A stretch of 64,000 bases of DNA from Nostoc sp. NMS8 (GCF_017115045.1 NZ_JABXKK010000109.1:1-64000); one strand, 5' to 3'. Positions 1 to 9,927 are shown, counted from the first letter of the stretch. Notes: a model not told the origin generated them from the sequence alone. Numbers and translations: made by a program.

Positions 1-409
1 ATCAAAACCTACGCTCTTATGGCGTTATTGCTGCTTAATTTTGTCCGAAGTATTGTTAATGAAGTCGAGGATCTAAATTCAGCTTAAGTAAGTCATATTG
101 CACGTAGAGTGCGTTATGTTACGCGATGCAAAACCTGCATGTACTTAGATTTTTGAAAAAATCAAATTGGATTGCTATAGGATAAAAATATATTTATTTA
201 GCTTATATTCACTAAAATAAATTTAAAATAAATCTTAGATTCTGTTTTTAAGCAATTGTACTGATTTCGCTTCAAACTAATAAATATAGTCAATACAAAT
301 TTTCAAACGGAGAAGATTAATATATGAGTTTGATAGATGATATATTTATGACTTTGTACAGTACGTAATTCCTATAGAATTGGTATAAATTTTTCTAACC
401 AGGTGGAAT
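1..409. other. AT-rich intergenic region, no gene seen
   Basis: I see no credible coding sequence or RNA gene here. The stretch is AT-rich with scattered short inverted words. It lies downstream of the minus-strand gene that ends at 410. Confidence 0.5.
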
Positions 410-955
410 TTATGGAGAGAAAATTTCTGTGAAATTTTCCTCAAGCAGTGAATCTGGTGTTTGCATAATAATAAATGGGAGTTCGGCTCCCACCAGACCT
501 CTGGGGATGCGTTCTACAGTCTCACTAAAAACGACAAATAGAGGATATATAGTATTAGCTCCCTCACTCAAAATATGACTATGACGGAGAGGCATCAACC
601 ACTCATAATGATTGTCCAAGTAGACTTGAGTTTGTCGCCAACGTCCTAATAAATCAGAAAAGTCTTCGTGAGCGCGATGAATAAAAACTAAAATTTCGGC
701 TCCAGTTTTGATTTTCCATTCTGGATCGCACATTAAAATTGCCACATCACAGGGTAAGCAAATTGTTTGTGGCGCTGTTGTAGCATTCCGAAGACGGACA
801 ATTGGCAAGGGTATAGTGATAACACTTTCATCTGGACGACGCAGACTAGGGATCATCTCCAAGTATGGACGATATTGCTTTAGTAAGGCGATCGCAGCTA
901 GATGATTGCTGTACTCTGCTAAACTTGCTTCGTAGTGAGATTTTTGCACAGTCAT
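410..955 (-). CDS. Hypothetical protein, 181 aa
   Basis: I do not recognise the family. The product looks soluble, with no signal peptide or membrane segment. An N-terminal helical part (residues 1-35) is followed by a mixed region with several Trp and His residues and an acidic C-terminus. The reading frame is open over its whole length with an ATG start, and a HIP1-like GCGATCGC lies inside it, as in neighbouring real genes. It is transcribed in the same direction as pilC, about 130 bp downstream of it. The gap holds STRR-like 'aactcctaac' units, so read-through from the pilus genes is possible but not shown. The function is unknown. Confidence 0.65.
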   Translation of the reverse strand: MTVQKSHYEASLAEYSNHLAAIALLKQYRPYLEMIPSLRRPDESVITIPLPIVRLRNATTAPQTICLPCDVAILMCDPEWKIKTGAEILVFIHRAHEDFSDLLGRWRQTQVYLDNHYEWLMPLRHSHILSEGANTIYPLFVVFSETVERIPRGLVGAELPFIIMQTPDSLLEENFTEIFSP

Positions 956-1083
956 AGTTTATTAAATAGTGAGGAATTAGGAATTAGAAGTTAAGAACAA
1001 AATTAATAAGTTAAGAATTAACAGTTTAGAAATAAAAAGTTTTAACTCCTAACCCCTAACTTCTAACTCCTACTATTAATCCC

Positions 1084-2310
1084 TTATCCCAGCTTTTCAA
1101 ATACCGCAAACATAGGCAGATACATCGCTAATAAAATTGTTCCAACCATTCCCCCTAGAACTACAATCATCACCGGTTCTAAAATACTGGTCATTGCTTT
1201 TACTGCTTGCTCAACTTCATCTTCATAGAAATCAGCAACTTTCATCAACATTGCATCTAATTCTCCAGTTTCTTCTCCGATACTAATCATCTGAATTGCC
1301 ATAGCTGGAAAAACGCCATCACTTTGTTGTAAAGCAATGCTAATCATACCTCCTTGTTGAATTTCCATGCGGGCTGCGTCTATGGCATTGGCAATTACTT
1401 GGTTTCCTGATGTATCTCGGACGATTTCTAAGCAAGTTAAAATTGGTACACCTGAACGAGTCAAAGAACCAAAAGTCCGGCTAAAGCGGGCAACCGAAGA
1501 TTTTTGAATTAAGTCACCAAACAATGGCATCTTGAGGGAAAGACGATCAATTGTGATGCGACCAACAGGAGTTTTAGCGTATTGTGTAAAGGCAAATTTT
1601 AGTCCAATAAGAGCAGCAAGCAGGACGAAAGCACCCGGACTTCTCAAAAACTTACTAGCATCCATCAAGAATTGCGTTAGAGGTGGTAATGAGATTCCAA
1701 TTTGTGTAAAAATCGTGGCAAAAATCGGAATCAGAAAAATGGTCATGCCTAGAAAGATCGCAACTGCGATAAAACCCACGACCGTTGGATAAGATAATGC
1801 TGATTTGATTTGGTTTTGTAGACGAGCAACATCTTCTAACAACTTAGCTAAACGATTCAATACTTCGTCTAGAACACCACCAACTTCGCCAGCTTGAATC
1901 ATACTCACATATAATCCATCAAAACAGTCAGGATGCTTCCGCATTGCCTCTGAAAGATTCATTCCGCTTTGAACATCGGTGCTAATCTCCACCAGGGCTT
2001 GTTTCAGTTTAGTATTACTACACTGTTCAGAAAGTACCCCTAGACTTCTAACGATCGCAACTCCCGCATTCATCAAAACGGCAAATTGACGCGAAAAAAC
2101 GGCTTTGTCTTTAACCGAAACCTTAATTAAGGAATTTTGGAAATTTTTGAAGGCAACATCTGGCTGAAATCCCTGAGATTGTTTGAGTTCTTGGATGACA
2201 AAACCTTGATCTCTGAGATTAGTCCGAGCTTGTACCAAGGATTCGGCAACAATTTTTTCTGTTCGAGAATTTCCTTGCGAATCCCGAACACGGGCAACGA
2301 AGTTTGGCAT
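1084..2310 (-). CDS. pilC: Type IV pilus inner-membrane platform protein PilC
   Basis: PilC is the GspF-family polytopic protein that forms the inner-membrane platform of the type IV pilus, on which the PilB and PilT motors act. The 408 residues show the two tandem GspF domains. The first begins near residue 72 (FSRQFAVLMNAGV) and the second near 276 (FSRTFGSLTRSGV). Hydrophobic segments lie near 175-201, 226-242 and 378-400. The length matches the family. The gene is last in a pilB-pilT-pilC cluster, 126 bp after pilT, all on the minus strand. In cyanobacteria these genes serve motility, DNA uptake and, in filamentous species, hormogonia. Identification is firm. Confidence 0.95.
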   Translation of the reverse strand: MPNFVARVRDSQGNSRTEKIVAESLVQARTNLRDQGFVIQELKQSQGFQPDVAFKNFQNSLIKVSVKDKAVFSRQFAVLMNAGVAIVRSLGVLSEQCSNTKLKQALVEISTDVQSGMNLSEAMRKHPDCFDGLYVSMIQAGEVGGVLDEVLNRLAKLLEDVARLQNQIKSALSYPTVVGFIAVAIFLGMTIFLIPIFATIFTQIGISLPPLTQFLMDASKFLRSPGAFVLLAALIGLKFAFTQYAKTPVGRITIDRLSLKMPLFGDLIQKSSVARFSRTFGSLTRSGVPILTCLEIVRDTSGNQVIANAIDAARMEIQQGGMISIALQQSDGVFPAMAIQMISIGEETGELDAMLMKVADFYEDEVEQAVKAMTSILEPVMIVVLGGMVGTILLAMYLPMFAVFEKLG

Positions 2311-2339
2311 AAAATAAATTCAAAATAGTTGTTATTAAT

Positions 2340-2422
2340 TGGCATGGGGCAATTTTATTTTGGATTTTGGATTGAGGATTTTGGATTAAATTTCAATCTA
2401 AAATCCAAAATCTAAAATCATT
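2340..2422. repeat. Palindromic STRR (TTTTGGAT / ATCCAAAA units)
   Basis: Units of 'ttttggatt' on the left (about 2357-2386) are followed by the inverted 'aaaatcc' units on the right (about 2398-2420), giving a long imperfect hairpin between pilT and pilC. This is the paired inverted STRR arrangement seen at several gene junctions in this window. It may act as an attenuator or simply be a spacer. Confidence 0.6.
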
Positions 2423-2436
2423 ACTTCCCACTTCCT

Positions 2437-3561
2437 TTAATGCGCTTTGGCAGCCGCACCTGGTTTAGCACTTGCTGCTTGTGGCACAGAAGTACCGATG
2501 AGACGTTGGATTTCATCTGGCTTAGAAGTCTTAGACATCGCCGCTTCAAAGGAAATGGTTCCTGATTTGTAAAAATCGGCTAAAACCTTCTCCAGAGTTT
2601 GCATCCCCAATTTGCCACCAGTTTGAATAGCTGAGTAAATTTGAGATGTTTTGCCTTCTCGAATCAAGTTAGAAATAGCAGGAGTAACAATCAGAATTTC
2701 TTGAGCCATCACCCGACCATATTCACCAGGTTTAGGGCTTTTCTTGGAAACCAAGGTTTGGCTAAATACTGCCACTAAAGAGTTAGACAACTGCACCCGC
2801 ACCTGGGTTTGTCTTTCATGGGGGAAAACGTCAATAATCCGGTCAACCGTTTGTGCAGCCGAACTGGTGTGTAGCGTGCCAAATACCAAGTGTCCTGTTT
2901 CTGCTGCGGAAATCGCCAAAGAAATTGTTTCTAAATCGCGCATTTCCCCTACCAGAACAATATCTGGATCTTCCCGCAAAGCTGCTTTCAAAGCATTAGC
3001 AAAACTCTTAGTATCTTCACCTAGTTGTCGCTGGTGAACCAAACTTTTAATTGGTTCGTAGACAAATTCAATTGGGTCTTCCACTGTTAAAATATGCTCT
3101 GCCTTGGTGCGGTTAATCAAGTCAATCATTGCCGCTAAGGTTGTTGTTTTGCCGGAACCTGTAGGGCCTGTCACCAGAATTAGCCCTCTGGGCTTATCTG
3201 TCATTTCCCGCACGATATCTGGCAAACCTAATTTTTCAAAGTTAGGAATCTTAGAACTTAATGCCCGTAAACAAGCAGCATAAGAACCACGTTCTTTATA
3301 AACATTGACCCGGAAGCGAGCTAAACCTTTAACACCATAAGAACAATCCAACTCCCAGTTCTGCTCTAAGGTTTTACGCTGGGTGTTGTTGAGCATACTA
3401 AAAATTAGCCTTTGACATTGATCAGCTGTTAATACATGTTCACCTATGGGGGTGAGTTTACCACTGATGCGAAAGTAGGGAGGCAAACCTGCGGATAAAT
3501 GCATATCCGAGCCACCCAATTCAATCAATTGCTCCATCAAGTCTTCAATCATCATTTCCAT
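2437..3561 (-). CDS. pilT: Type IV pilus retraction ATPase PilT
   Basis: PilT is the hexameric ATPase that depolymerises pilin and retracts the pilus. The 374 residues carry Walker A GPTGSGKT at 132-139, the Asp box near 160-163, Walker B with VGEMRD around 199-209, and a variant of the AIRNLIRE retraction motif written AISNLIREGKT. The C-terminus has an extra Ala/Lys-rich tail. It lies 86 bp downstream of pilB and upstream of pilC, so an operon is likely. The start ATG at 3561 gives MEMMIED; an internal ATG two codons later is equally possible. Identification is firm. Confidence 0.95.
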   Translation of the reverse strand: MEMMIEDLMEQLIELGGSDMHLSAGLPPYFRISGKLTPIGEHVLTADQCQRLIFSMLNNTQRKTLEQNWELDCSYGVKGLARFRVNVYKERGSYAACLRALSSKIPNFEKLGLPDIVREMTDKPRGLILVTGPTGSGKTTTLAAMIDLINRTKAEHILTVEDPIEFVYEPIKSLVHQRQLGEDTKSFANALKAALREDPDIVLVGEMRDLETISLAISAAETGHLVFGTLHTSSAAQTVDRIIDVFPHERQTQVRVQLSNSLVAVFSQTLVSKKSPKPGEYGRVMAQEILIVTPAISNLIREGKTSQIYSAIQTGGKLGMQTLEKVLADFYKSGTISFEAAMSKTSKPDEIQRLIGTSVPQAASAKPGAAAKAH

Positions 3562-3647
3562 AGTTCTGCTTCCTTTTAATATTTGTTATTTGCTCTTTGT
3601 CATTTGTTTTAAGTTAGTAAGTATCAACTAATGACCAATGACTAGTT

Positions 3648-5651
3648 TTAAAACCGAGCTGTCATACAGTAAGGACAATCCAACCATTCTTGTTTCAATG
3701 TGGCCTCGCAACTTCGGCAGGTAAGACCAGTCTTGCGTTTTGCTTTTAACTCGGCTTCCAAACCAGTATCAGTAAACGTCACCCGTTCTACTTCTTCTAG
3801 GGTGGTGGAACCTTCACGCACTAAGTCCAAACTGTAAGCCAGCAAGGTTTTCATCCCTTCTTCTATTGCCACTTCTTTGATGCGTTCTGTGGGTGCATCT
3901 TCGTTAATGAGAGTTTGGAGGTTTTCGGTGACTCGCATAACCTCATAAACACCACAACGCCCTTTGTAGCCGACGCCATTACATTTTGGGCAAAGCTGAT
4001 TTTTGGCTTTGGCTTCGGCGATCGCATCTAGTGTCAAGGTGTTAGCTTTATAGAAGGTGACTCCGACATCAGAGGAAGCTGATAGACCATAACGAGCCAA
4101 TTCTTCGGTTGTGGGAGTGTAGGGAATACGACATTCAGAACAGACACGCCGCACCAAACGTTGAGCTAGAACACCAATTAGGGAACTAGAAACCATGAAA
4201 GGCTCAATCCCCATTTCTCCCAGACGAGCGATCGCACCTGGGGCATCATTGGTATGTAAGGTAGTTAATACTAAGTGACCGGTCAAGGCAGCTTCAATCG
4301 CTGTTTTTGCCGTTTCCTTATCCCGCGTTTCACCCACCAGCAGCACATCTGGATCTTGACGTAAGAAAGCCCGCAACGCGGTAGCAAAATCCAGCCCTTT
4401 TTCTCGAATCACCTGTACTTGAGTAATCCCTGGAAGGCTGTACTCAATTGGGTCTTCTACAGTACTGATATTAATTCCGGGATCATTCTTTTCTGAGAGT
4501 GCAGAATACAACGAGGTTGTTTTCCCAGAACCAGTTGGCCCAGTTACCAAAATTAGACCGAAGGGACGGCTAACCATATCCTGGACAATATGTAAAGTCT
4601 CTGGATCGGTAATTAACTTATCTAATCCCAGTTGGGTAGAGGAGTTATCCAAAATCCGCAGCACCACCTTTTCCCCGTAGCGACTGGGTAAGGTATTCAC
4701 CCGGAAATCGACTTTGCGTCCCTCAAACAGCCGTCGGATACGTCCATCTTGAGGTAGACGGCGTTCTGCAATGTCTAGATTGGAGATGATTTTAAATCGG
4801 GCTGTCACCGCCGGGATAATTTTTTTCGGTAGGGGATCGAAAGCTTCGCGGAGTACGCCATCCTTGCGAAACCGAATGCGTAAATTTTCTTCTTGCGGTT
4901 CGATATGAATGTCAGAAACGCCTTCATGCAAGGCTTTAGCCAGGATTCTATTAACTAGGTTGATGACTGGGGCATCCTCTGCACCCTTCATCGCTGCCCC
5001 TAGATCAGCCTCCATTTCTTCAGGAGCATCTGAAATATCGAGATTTCCGAGGTTTTCTAAATCCTGATTAATATCTGTAAACTTTTCTTGTTCCAGGTGC
5101 TTCTGTTTAACAGCCATTTCATCCAAGTATTGGTTGATTAGCTGTTGGTAGTCTTCCTGGGTAATCACCATCCGCTGCAATGCCAAGCCTTGGGGGCGCA
5201 AGATGCGATTCAGGTCATCAGAAGCTTCTAAATTATCTGGAGCGACCATCGCCACTAAAACTGAGGGTGGGGTTTGGTCTTCGTGTTTCGACAGTGGTAC
5301 TAAACGATGGCGACGACAGATATCCACTGGGATCAGGGTTTCAATCAGATTCCCCATCATCGTATTGCCAACAGAGTTGACTTCAGGATCGAGGAATTCA
5401 ACTCCGTATAGGATTTTAAGTTCAAATAGCTGCTGTTTTTTATATTGCCTGAGCAACTCAGGCGATAGTTGTTGCCCAGTGATTGACTCTAGTACTTCCG
5501 TTAAGGGTCTGCCAGATTTGCGGCTTTCAATTAGTGCCTGCCTCATCTGTTCGGTATTGACATAGCCAGATTGGACTAGCTTATTGCCGAAGGGCGAAAA
5601 CTCTGTTCTGGTAGTTAGAGCGGTACTGCGCCGTTGTGGTGACGAGTTCAT
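3648..5651 (-). CDS. pilB: Type IV pilus extension ATPase PilB
   Basis: PilB is the GspE-family ATPase that powers pilus polymerisation. The 667 residues contain an N-terminal MshEN/T2SSE_N region (about 20-180), a linker, and the ATPase core with Walker A GPTGSGKT at 371-378 and Walker B DVLLVGETRD. The family's zinc-binding cysteines are present (CSEC and CPKC...CGVYE). The C-terminus adds a second Cys pair set, CRSC...CPYC, which looks like a small zinc ribbon. It is the first gene of the pilB-pilT-pilC cluster. The long gap upstream, shared with divergent grpE, presumably holds both promoters. Confidence 0.95.
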   Translation of the reverse strand: MNSSPQRRSTALTTRTEFSPFGNKLVQSGYVNTEQMRQALIESRKSGRPLTEVLESITGQQLSPELLRQYKKQQLFELKILYGVEFLDPEVNSVGNTMMGNLIETLIPVDICRRHRLVPLSKHEDQTPPSVLVAMVAPDNLEASDDLNRILRPQGLALQRMVITQEDYQQLINQYLDEMAVKQKHLEQEKFTDINQDLENLGNLDISDAPEEMEADLGAAMKGAEDAPVINLVNRILAKALHEGVSDIHIEPQEENLRIRFRKDGVLREAFDPLPKKIIPAVTARFKIISNLDIAERRLPQDGRIRRLFEGRKVDFRVNTLPSRYGEKVVLRILDNSSTQLGLDKLITDPETLHIVQDMVSRPFGLILVTGPTGSGKTTSLYSALSEKNDPGINISTVEDPIEYSLPGITQVQVIREKGLDFATALRAFLRQDPDVLLVGETRDKETAKTAIEAALTGHLVLTTLHTNDAPGAIARLGEMGIEPFMVSSSLIGVLAQRLVRRVCSECRIPYTPTTEELARYGLSASSDVGVTFYKANTLTLDAIAEAKAKNQLCPKCNGVGYKGRCGVYEVMRVTENLQTLINEDAPTERIKEVAIEEGMKTLLAYSLDLVREGSTTLEEVERVTFTDTGLEAELKAKRKTGLTCRSCEATLKQEWLDCPYCMTARF

Positions 5652-6382
5652 AAATGAGCAATTGATTTGGGGAAACCTCTACTTAAAGTATTCCCAGCCT
5701 GGGAGATAGAATTGTCATTTCCCAAAAAAGTGCTAAGTCACCGAAACAGTTCTGAGTGCTGAGTGCTGTTAGCAATAGCGAGGCGTTTAGTTGCAAAAAA
5801 ATTGTAGGTTGGGTGGAGCGGAGCGCAACCCAACATATATCAGGATGTTGGCTTTGGCAAAGCCTCCAACGCCACTTGCTACAACGCGGGGAACCCGTGC
5901 AACGCAGTGGCTCCCCAACCTACGTCTAAAGAAAAATTGAGTGTTTTAAACCCACGGAGGTGGGTAAAGTCTCGTGTAGACAAGCCAGTGCGTTGGGCGG
6001 CTCCGCCGACTTGTTCGCGTAGCATCTCCCCCTGGGAGAAGCAACTGGCGCGCGGTTTCTAACCGCCCTTTTACTAAACCCCTACAGCGCGCCAATCTCC
6101 CCAGTCCCTAGTCCCCAGTCCTACTCGTTCGGGTTCCCGCCTTCGTAGTGTCTGGGCTAACGTGTTCACCATTTGTCACAATAAGAGGACGGTTAAATCA
6201 CTTCCAGGAACTTCTCGGCAACAAAATCAGCCCCAGTGGCAAGTCGTGGATGACGACGGCTGCAAACTGTGGAGATACACTGCCATAAATAGAAACTGGA
6301 ATGAATGGACAATGATCGATGAAAATAAACAGATAAACAATACAGCCAGCAATTGGGTGAACCAACAGAGGTAAAGCAAGCA
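5652..6382. other. Repeat-filled divergent intergenic region pilB / grpE
   Basis: No gene is visible in this 0.7 kb. It contains a 120-bp inverted-repeat element (5804-5923), a fragment of the Nostoc hairpin repeat with the AACCCACggagGTGGGT stem (5949-5966), a GGCGGctCCGCC-type repeat near 5995, and pyrimidine-rich STRR units near 6093-6121. A 'gagtgctgagtgctgttagc' word at 5755 recurs in inverse orientation near 27836. It must also contain the promoters of pilB and grpE, which I could not place. Confidence 0.6.
5804..5923. repeat. MITE-like element with 10-bp terminal inverted repeats
   Basis: GTAGGTTGGG at 5804-5813 is the exact reverse complement of CCCAACCTAC at 5914-5923. A nested stem GTTGGGT (5808-5814) / ACCCAAC (5828-5834) lies at the left end. 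No coding capacity is present. The structure suggests a small non-autonomous element or dispersed repeat; no target duplication is evident. Confidence 0.55.
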
Positions 6383-7051
6383 ATGATGAGTGACTCTCCA
6401 GCCCAAATTAATTTCAATGAATCTGGTAGTGAGGTGACAGAACAAGTGGCAGCCCAAACAGGAGATACGGCTACTATCAATCCAGACAATAGCTTCGCTG
6501 CAACCGAGAAAACTGAAGTGGACAGGGCAGCTTTGGCAGAACTGACTCAACAAATTGAGTCCCTCAAAACGCAGCTAGAAGAACGTAGTACTCAATATAT
6601 GCGGATTGCTGCTGATTTTGAGAATTACCGGAAACGCACTAGTAAAGAAAAAGAAGACTTAGAGTTGCAGGTGAAGCGGAATACGATTTTGGAATTGCTG
6701 CCAGTGGTCGATAATTTTGAGCGGGCGCGATCGCACCTCAAACCGCAATCTGATGGCGAAATGACTATGCACAAAAGTTACCAAGGCGTTTACAAACAAT
6801 TAGTAGATAGCCTGAAGCGCTTGGGTGTATCACCAATGCGTCCCGAAGGTGAAGAATTTGATCCTAACTTGCACGAAGCAGTAATGCGGGAACCTACGGA
6901 TGAACATCCTGAAGGAAGAGTGTTAGAAGAGTTAGTGCGCGGATATTACTTGGGCGATCGCGTGCTACGCCATGCAATGGTCAAAGTAGCTGCTCCCAAG
7001 GAGGATAGCCCTGCTACACCGGAAGATCAGTCGAGTTCAGCCAACAGTTAA
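6383..7051 (+). CDS. grpE: Nucleotide exchange factor GrpE
   Basis: GrpE releases ADP from DnaK and acts with DnaJ in the Hsp70 cycle. The predicted 222 residues show an acidic disordered N-terminus (about 1-50), a long coiled coil beginning at ELTQQIESL, and the GrpE core with DFENYRKRT and the C-terminal beta domain ending in VLRHAMVKVA. I place the start at ATG 6383, preceded by a purine-rich 'gaggtaaagcaag'. An in-frame ATG at 6353 would add ten residues of poor quality. It lies upstream of dnaK and dnaJ on the same strand, with gaps of 226 and 691 bp, so separate promoters are likely. Confidence 0.93.
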   Translation: MMSDSPAQINFNESGSEVTEQVAAQTGDTATINPDNSFAATEKTEVDRAALAELTQQIESLKTQLEERSTQYMRIAADFENYRKRTSKEKEDLELQVKRNTILELLPVVDNFERARSHLKPQSDGEMTMHKSYQGVYKQLVDSLKRLGVSPMRPEGEEFDPNLHEAVMREPTDEHPEGRVLEELVRGYYLGDRVLRHAMVKVAAPKEDSPATPEDQSSSANS

Positions 7052-7277
7052 GCTGTAATCGCTCGCCTCGCTGACCTGAAGTGCCTGGGTTCTAGTAAGG
7101 ACGAGCATCGCGTACCTAAATAAAAACAAGGCTTTGGATAACTCTCTGTGTTTTAACTTCTCTTTTGCTACCAGCAATAGAGGTTCCACAGACGTTATCC
7201 GCTAGCCTTTGTTCTTAGAAAAAAAGTTAGTGCGCGATATATTACAGCAGAATAAATCAGTAAAAATACTGGCAAAT

Positions 7278-9236
7278 ATGGGAAAAGTTATTGGGATTGA
7301 CTTAGGCACTACTAACAGTTGCGTCGCAGTTTTGGAGGGCGGTCAACCACTGGTGATCTCCAATTCTGAAGGGGGACGAACTACTCCAAGTATTGTGGGA
7401 TTTGGGAAAAGTGGCGATCGCTTGGTTGGTCAATTAGCAAAGCGCCAAGCCGTAACCAATGCTGAAAACACAATTTACAGTATTAAACGATTTATTGGGC
7501 GGCGTTGGGAAGACACTGAAATAGAACGCACTCGCGTCCCATACAACTGTATCAAAGGTCGAGATGAGACCGTTGATGTCCAAATTCGCTCAAAAAACTA
7601 CACACCACAAGAATTATCCGCCATGATCCTGCAAAAGCTGAAGCAGGATGCGGAAAACTTCTTGGGTGAGGAAGTCACTCAAGCAGTGATCACGGTACCC
7701 GCATATTTCACAGATGCCCAAAGACAAGCAACTAAAGATGCTGGTACGATTGCTGGATTAGAAGTACTGCGAATCATCAATGAGCCAACAGCTGCGGCTT
7801 TAGCTTTTGGATTGGAAAAGCAAGACCAAGAGCAGCTAATTTTAGTATTTGACTTGGGAGGCGGTACTTTCGACGTATCGATCCTGCAACTTGGGGATGG
7901 CGTTTTTGAAGTTAAGGCGACTTGTGGTAATAACCACTTGGGTGGAGACGACTTTGATAATGCGATCGTCCTTTGGATGATGGAACGTTTCCAAGAACAA
8001 GATAAAATCGACCTTTCTCAAGATAAGATGGCGCTGCAACGCCTGCGGGAAGCGGCGGAAAAGGCAAAAATTGAACTCTCCAGCATGGTGAATACCTCCA
8101 TCAATTTGCCCTTTATTACATCTGATGACACCGGGCCAAAGCATCTGGAAATGGAACTCAGTCGTTCTAAATTTGAAGAACTGGCCGCAAAATTAATTGA
8201 AGCGACTATCGAACCACTGATCCAATCGCTCAAAGATGCCGATCTTAAACCAGAAGCCATAGACCGGATTATTTTGGTAGGTGGTTCTACGCGCATTCCC
8301 GCAGTTCAAAACGCGCTAATTAAGTTTTTCAACGGCAAAGCTCCCGATCGCTCCATCAACCCTGACGAAGCCGTAGCATTAGGAGCAGCTATCCAAGCAG
8401 GTGTATTGGGTGGTGAAGTCGATAATCTCTTACTCTTGGATGTTACCCCTCTGTCCTTGGGAATTGAAACCTTGGGTGAAGTGTTCACCAAAATCATTGA
8501 ACGCAACACCACAATTCCTACGAGTCGGTCACAAGTTTTTTCCACCGCAGTTGATGGGCAAACTTCAGTAGAAATTCACATCCTCCAAGGTGAACGGGCA
8601 ATGTCACGAGATAACAAGAGTCTCGGCAAGTTTTTGCTCGCCGGAATTCCCCCATCGCCCCGTGGTGTGCCGCAAATTGAAGTATCCTTTGAAATCGATG
8701 TCAACGGCATCCTGAAGGTTTCTGCTCAAGATAAAGGTACTGGTAGAGAACAGAGTATCAGGATTACCAATACAGGTGGTTTGAGTAGCAACGAAGTCGA
8801 ACGGATGCGCCAAGAGGCCGAACTGTTTGCTGAAGAAGATAGAAGACGTAAAGAACTGGTTGAACTCAAAAACCAAGCAGATAATTTGTTGTTCAGTTAC
8901 GAATCCACCATCAAAGATAACAGCAGCTTTATCGGCGACCAGATAAAAACCTTAGCCAGTGAAAAAGTTTCCCAACTCCAAGCGGCAATGATTGACTCCA
9001 GCATTTCCACTGTGGAATTTAAGCAGCGCTTAGACGACTTCCAACAAACCCTGTTTGCAATTGGTGCTGATGTCTACAACCGAGCTAACAGCCAAAGTGA
9101 TGAGATTGAGAAGGATTCAGCTAGTCTTTTTACTCCAGAAGTAGATTCACCAATGAACGGTACACTAATACCACAATTCAACTTTGATTTTGACGAAGAA
9201 AGTACTACACAGGCTGATTATGAGGCGATAGATTAA
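7278..9236 (+). CDS. dnaK: Molecular chaperone DnaK (Hsp70)
   Basis: This is an ATP-dependent Hsp70 chaperone. The start at 7278 gives MGKVIGIDLGTTNS, the invariant N-terminus; codons upstream in the same frame are not conserved-looking. The phosphate 1 motif GIDLGTTNS, phosphate 2 motif LVFDLGGGTFDVS, adenosine motif VGGSTRIPAV and the substrate-binding domain (DVTPLSLGIETLG) are all present. The 652-residue protein ends in an acidic tail without an EEVD-like motif, and its C-terminal lid is short. Cyanobacteria carry several dnaK paralogues. The grpE and dnaJ neighbours suggest this is the housekeeping or stress-linked copy, but I cannot assign the number. Confidence 0.95.
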   Translation: MGKVIGIDLGTTNSCVAVLEGGQPLVISNSEGGRTTPSIVGFGKSGDRLVGQLAKRQAVTNAENTIYSIKRFIGRRWEDTEIERTRVPYNCIKGRDETVDVQIRSKNYTPQELSAMILQKLKQDAENFLGEEVTQAVITVPAYFTDAQRQATKDAGTIAGLEVLRIINEPTAAALAFGLEKQDQEQLILVFDLGGGTFDVSILQLGDGVFEVKATCGNNHLGGDDFDNAIVLWMMERFQEQDKIDLSQDKMALQRLREAAEKAKIELSSMVNTSINLPFITSDDTGPKHLEMELSRSKFEELAAKLIEATIEPLIQSLKDADLKPEAIDRIILVGGSTRIPAVQNALIKFFNGKAPDRSINPDEAVALGAAIQAGVLGGEVDNLLLLDVTPLSLGIETLGEVFTKIIERNTTIPTSRSQVFSTAVDGQTSVEIHILQGERAMSRDNKSLGKFLLAGIPPSPRGVPQIEVSFEIDVNGILKVSAQDKGTGREQSIRITNTGGLSSNEVERMRQEAELFAEEDRRRKELVELKNQADNLLFSYESTIKDNSSFIGDQIKTLASEKVSQLQAAMIDSSISTVEFKQRLDDFQQTLFAIGADVYNRANSQSDEIEKDSASLFTPEVDSPMNGTLIPQFNFDFDEESTTQADYEAID

Positions 9237-9927
9237 GGGTTGGGATTGGGGACTGGGGACTGGGCACTAGGGACGCAGAGCGAAAATTCCTCTTCTCTGA
9301 ACCCTTTCCTCCTCTACACCTGTAACTCCTCAGACCCCTTACCTAATCACCAATCCCCAATCCCTAGTCCCCAGTCCTCTAAGTTGCAAATTTTAATTAA
9401 GACATTTTAATATATCTAAAATATTTAGCGAAGTTTCACAAGACCCCAGCGGTTTGCTAGATTGTAGAAGCAAATTACTTTGGGCTAGGCAGTGTGCCAG
9501 TTTAGATGCACTTCCATTGCATAAGGGTGGTTTTCCACACCTAATGGTGCGGCTAGCCCATCTGGTTGATGGGCGGGGTTTTCCTCTGCTACGTAGCACA
9601 ATTGTAAAAGAGACAGCCGACTCGGCAGTGAGAAGTCTGAGCAAAGGCTTTCTCTGCTCTTAACTTCTATAGCTTTTGTCGTCTCCCACGAGGAAAGCAT
9701 CTGTTACTCAAGATTTGTCGGTGATTTTTGTAAAAGCTAAAGGGTAAAATCAATTTATTAACAAAAATTAATTTTATCTTCTGTCTGACCTCCGGCAAGC
9801 CACCCTCTAAAGGATACTGTGTTGCTCTTGCATATCTGTCAAGCAAAACACTTTTCCATAGGGTAGCAAGTGACCGTGATCTTCTACTGACTTCTGCTTT
9901 CTTCCTTCTAACTTTTACCTTTGCTAT
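9237..9927. other. Intergenic region dnaK-dnaJ with inverted STRRs
   Basis: No convincing gene. Immediately after the dnaK stop are purine-rich STRR units (GGGACTG type, 9239-9275), answered by the complementary pyrimidine-rich units at 9346-9377, so transcripts could form a long hairpin. The middle (9500-9700) contains short imperfect palindromes of unknown type. The promoter of dnaJ probably lies in the last 150 bp. Confidence 0.5.

Noticed and set aside
5745..5780. Possible CIRCE (HrcA) operator upstream of grpE
   Set aside because: The GAGTGCT word lacks the TTAGCACTC arm at the required spacing, and the same word occurs near 27836 as a dispersed repeat.
6162..6374. Plus-strand open frame of 70 codons before grpE
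   Set aside because: It has no family likeness, overlaps repeat-derived DNA and ends just after the grpE upstream ATG. It looks like chance coding in spacer DNA.
9454..9663. Open frames on both strands between dnaK and dnaJ
   Set aside because: Both strands are open over the same stretch, with many Cys, Arg and Ser residues and no recognisable motif, typical of non-coding repeat DNA.
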